From positions 1,302,001 through 1,366,000 of the forward strand of contig NZ_JBEPOH010000001.1 of NCBI RefSeq assembly GCF_040546685.1: DNA of 64,000 nucleotides, written 5' to 3'. The position numbers and the translations under genes were made by a program. Origin of the DNA: Variovorax sp. OAS795. Its GTDB lineage: Bacteria; Pseudomonadota; Gammaproteobacteria; Burkholderiales; Burkholderiaceae_C. Below, piece by piece: positions 63,850 through 64,000 of this stretch. Within the stretch, counting starts at the first letter, position 1; the number at the start of each line of letters is the position of its first letter. Below the pieces are notes generated by a model that had not been told where the DNA came from, made no database searches, and was given only the letters and a program-made list of their open reading frames with translations.

Positions 63850-64000
63850 TTACCAACGTTGCTTGTCGAGGGAAGGGGTGTCGCCAATGGCAGGAAAGCG
63901 CTTGATGACGCAATCCGGTTCGGCGCCGCCTGCGCTTGCGAGCGCGGCCGGCGAATGACCCGCGGAACGGGGCCGCGAGAGGGAAAACTGCTTTTGACGC
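63850..64000 (-). CDS. 3' end of an unidentified gene upstream of opgH
   Basis: A frame open from the window edge to a TAA at 63850-63852 encodes a 49-residue C-terminus ending in TPSLDKQRW. It stops 7 nt before the opgH ATG, so co-transcription is likely. The tail has a Cys and a Pro/Gly-rich stretch but does not resemble the end of OpgG, the usual neighbour of OpgH. Too little is visible to identify it. Confidence 0.5.
   Translation of the reverse strand, partial: RQKQFSLSRPRSAGHSPAALASAGGAEPDCVIKRFPAIGDTPSLDKQRW

Noticed and set aside
1..64000. tRNA, rRNA, insertion sequences, phage or integron remnants
   Set aside because: I looked in all intergenic gaps and saw no cloverleaf, CCA end, transposase frame or terminal repeats; gene content is uniformly core with similar composition.

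Overview
The window is GC-rich chromosomal DNA (roughly two thirds G+C) from a betaproteobacterium, most likely a member of the Comamonadaceae close to Variovorax. This rests on the gene order of the division/cell-wall cluster, the DksA and HslVU sequences, an AlgP/H1-like histone gene, and protein sequence character; no 16S rRNA is present, so the genus is an inference. It is a core-genome region: no tRNA, rRNA, insertion sequence, phage gene, CRISPR array or replication origin was seen.

Layout. 1-4145 (+): dksA (5' end outside the window), a STAS-domain protein of unknown role, and the HslVU protease. 4300-23622 (+): a complete dcw cluster, mraZ-rsmH-ftsL-ftsI-murE-murF-mraY-murD-ftsW-murG-murC-ddlB-ftsQ-ftsA-ftsZ-lpxC, opened by a promoter overlapped by four 10-bp MraZ repeats. 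23638-31634 (mostly -): plsC-cdsA-ruvC, then mtgA-aroE-tonB-like-rnb and a YqiA-type esterase, with a DUF2809 gene on +. 31989-37870 (+): a LuxR-type response regulator and its membrane histidine kinase, rodA, tldD and a BamE-like lipoprotein. 37871-39213 (+): a DAHP synthase gene behind a four-segment transcription attenuator with an aromatic-rich leader peptide. 39221-41130 (-): cupin gene and mpl. 41233-47525 (+): unknown protein, TlpA-like protein, accB-accC, prmA, a zinc-ribbon/DUF3426 protein and a PfkB kinase. 47606-56834 (-): H1-like histone, nrdB, nrdA with a double NrdR operator, ampD and a PilS/PilR-like pair. 56852-57918 (-): zinc-ribbon protein and CcsA-like cytochrome c assembly protein. 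58035-59423 (+): ffh. 59495-61563 (-): a two-gene RNA repair module (HD-Pnk end-healing enzyme plus RNA ligase). 61827-63842 (-): opgH, followed by the tail of an unidentified gene.

Many genes serve one theme, peptidoglycan: precursor synthesis (murC-G, mraY, ddlB), polymerisation (ftsI, ftsW, rodA, mtgA) and recycling (mpl, ampD).

Main points of interest: (1) the aromatic leader peptide and attenuator before DAHP synthase; (2) the HD-Pnk/RNA ligase pair between housekeeping genes; (3) MurD with an insertion of about 165 residues, and PlsC with a Pro-rich insertion of about 75; (4) four genes (ftsQ, ftsA, rnb, nrdA) each broken by exactly one extra base in a GGCC-containing context, which looks like a systematic sequence error rather than biology; (5) at least nine genes with a -10-like hexamer 6-9 nt before the start codon and no Shine-Dalgarno, suggesting leaderless mRNAs; (6) a DksA that has lost three of its four zinc-finger cysteines.
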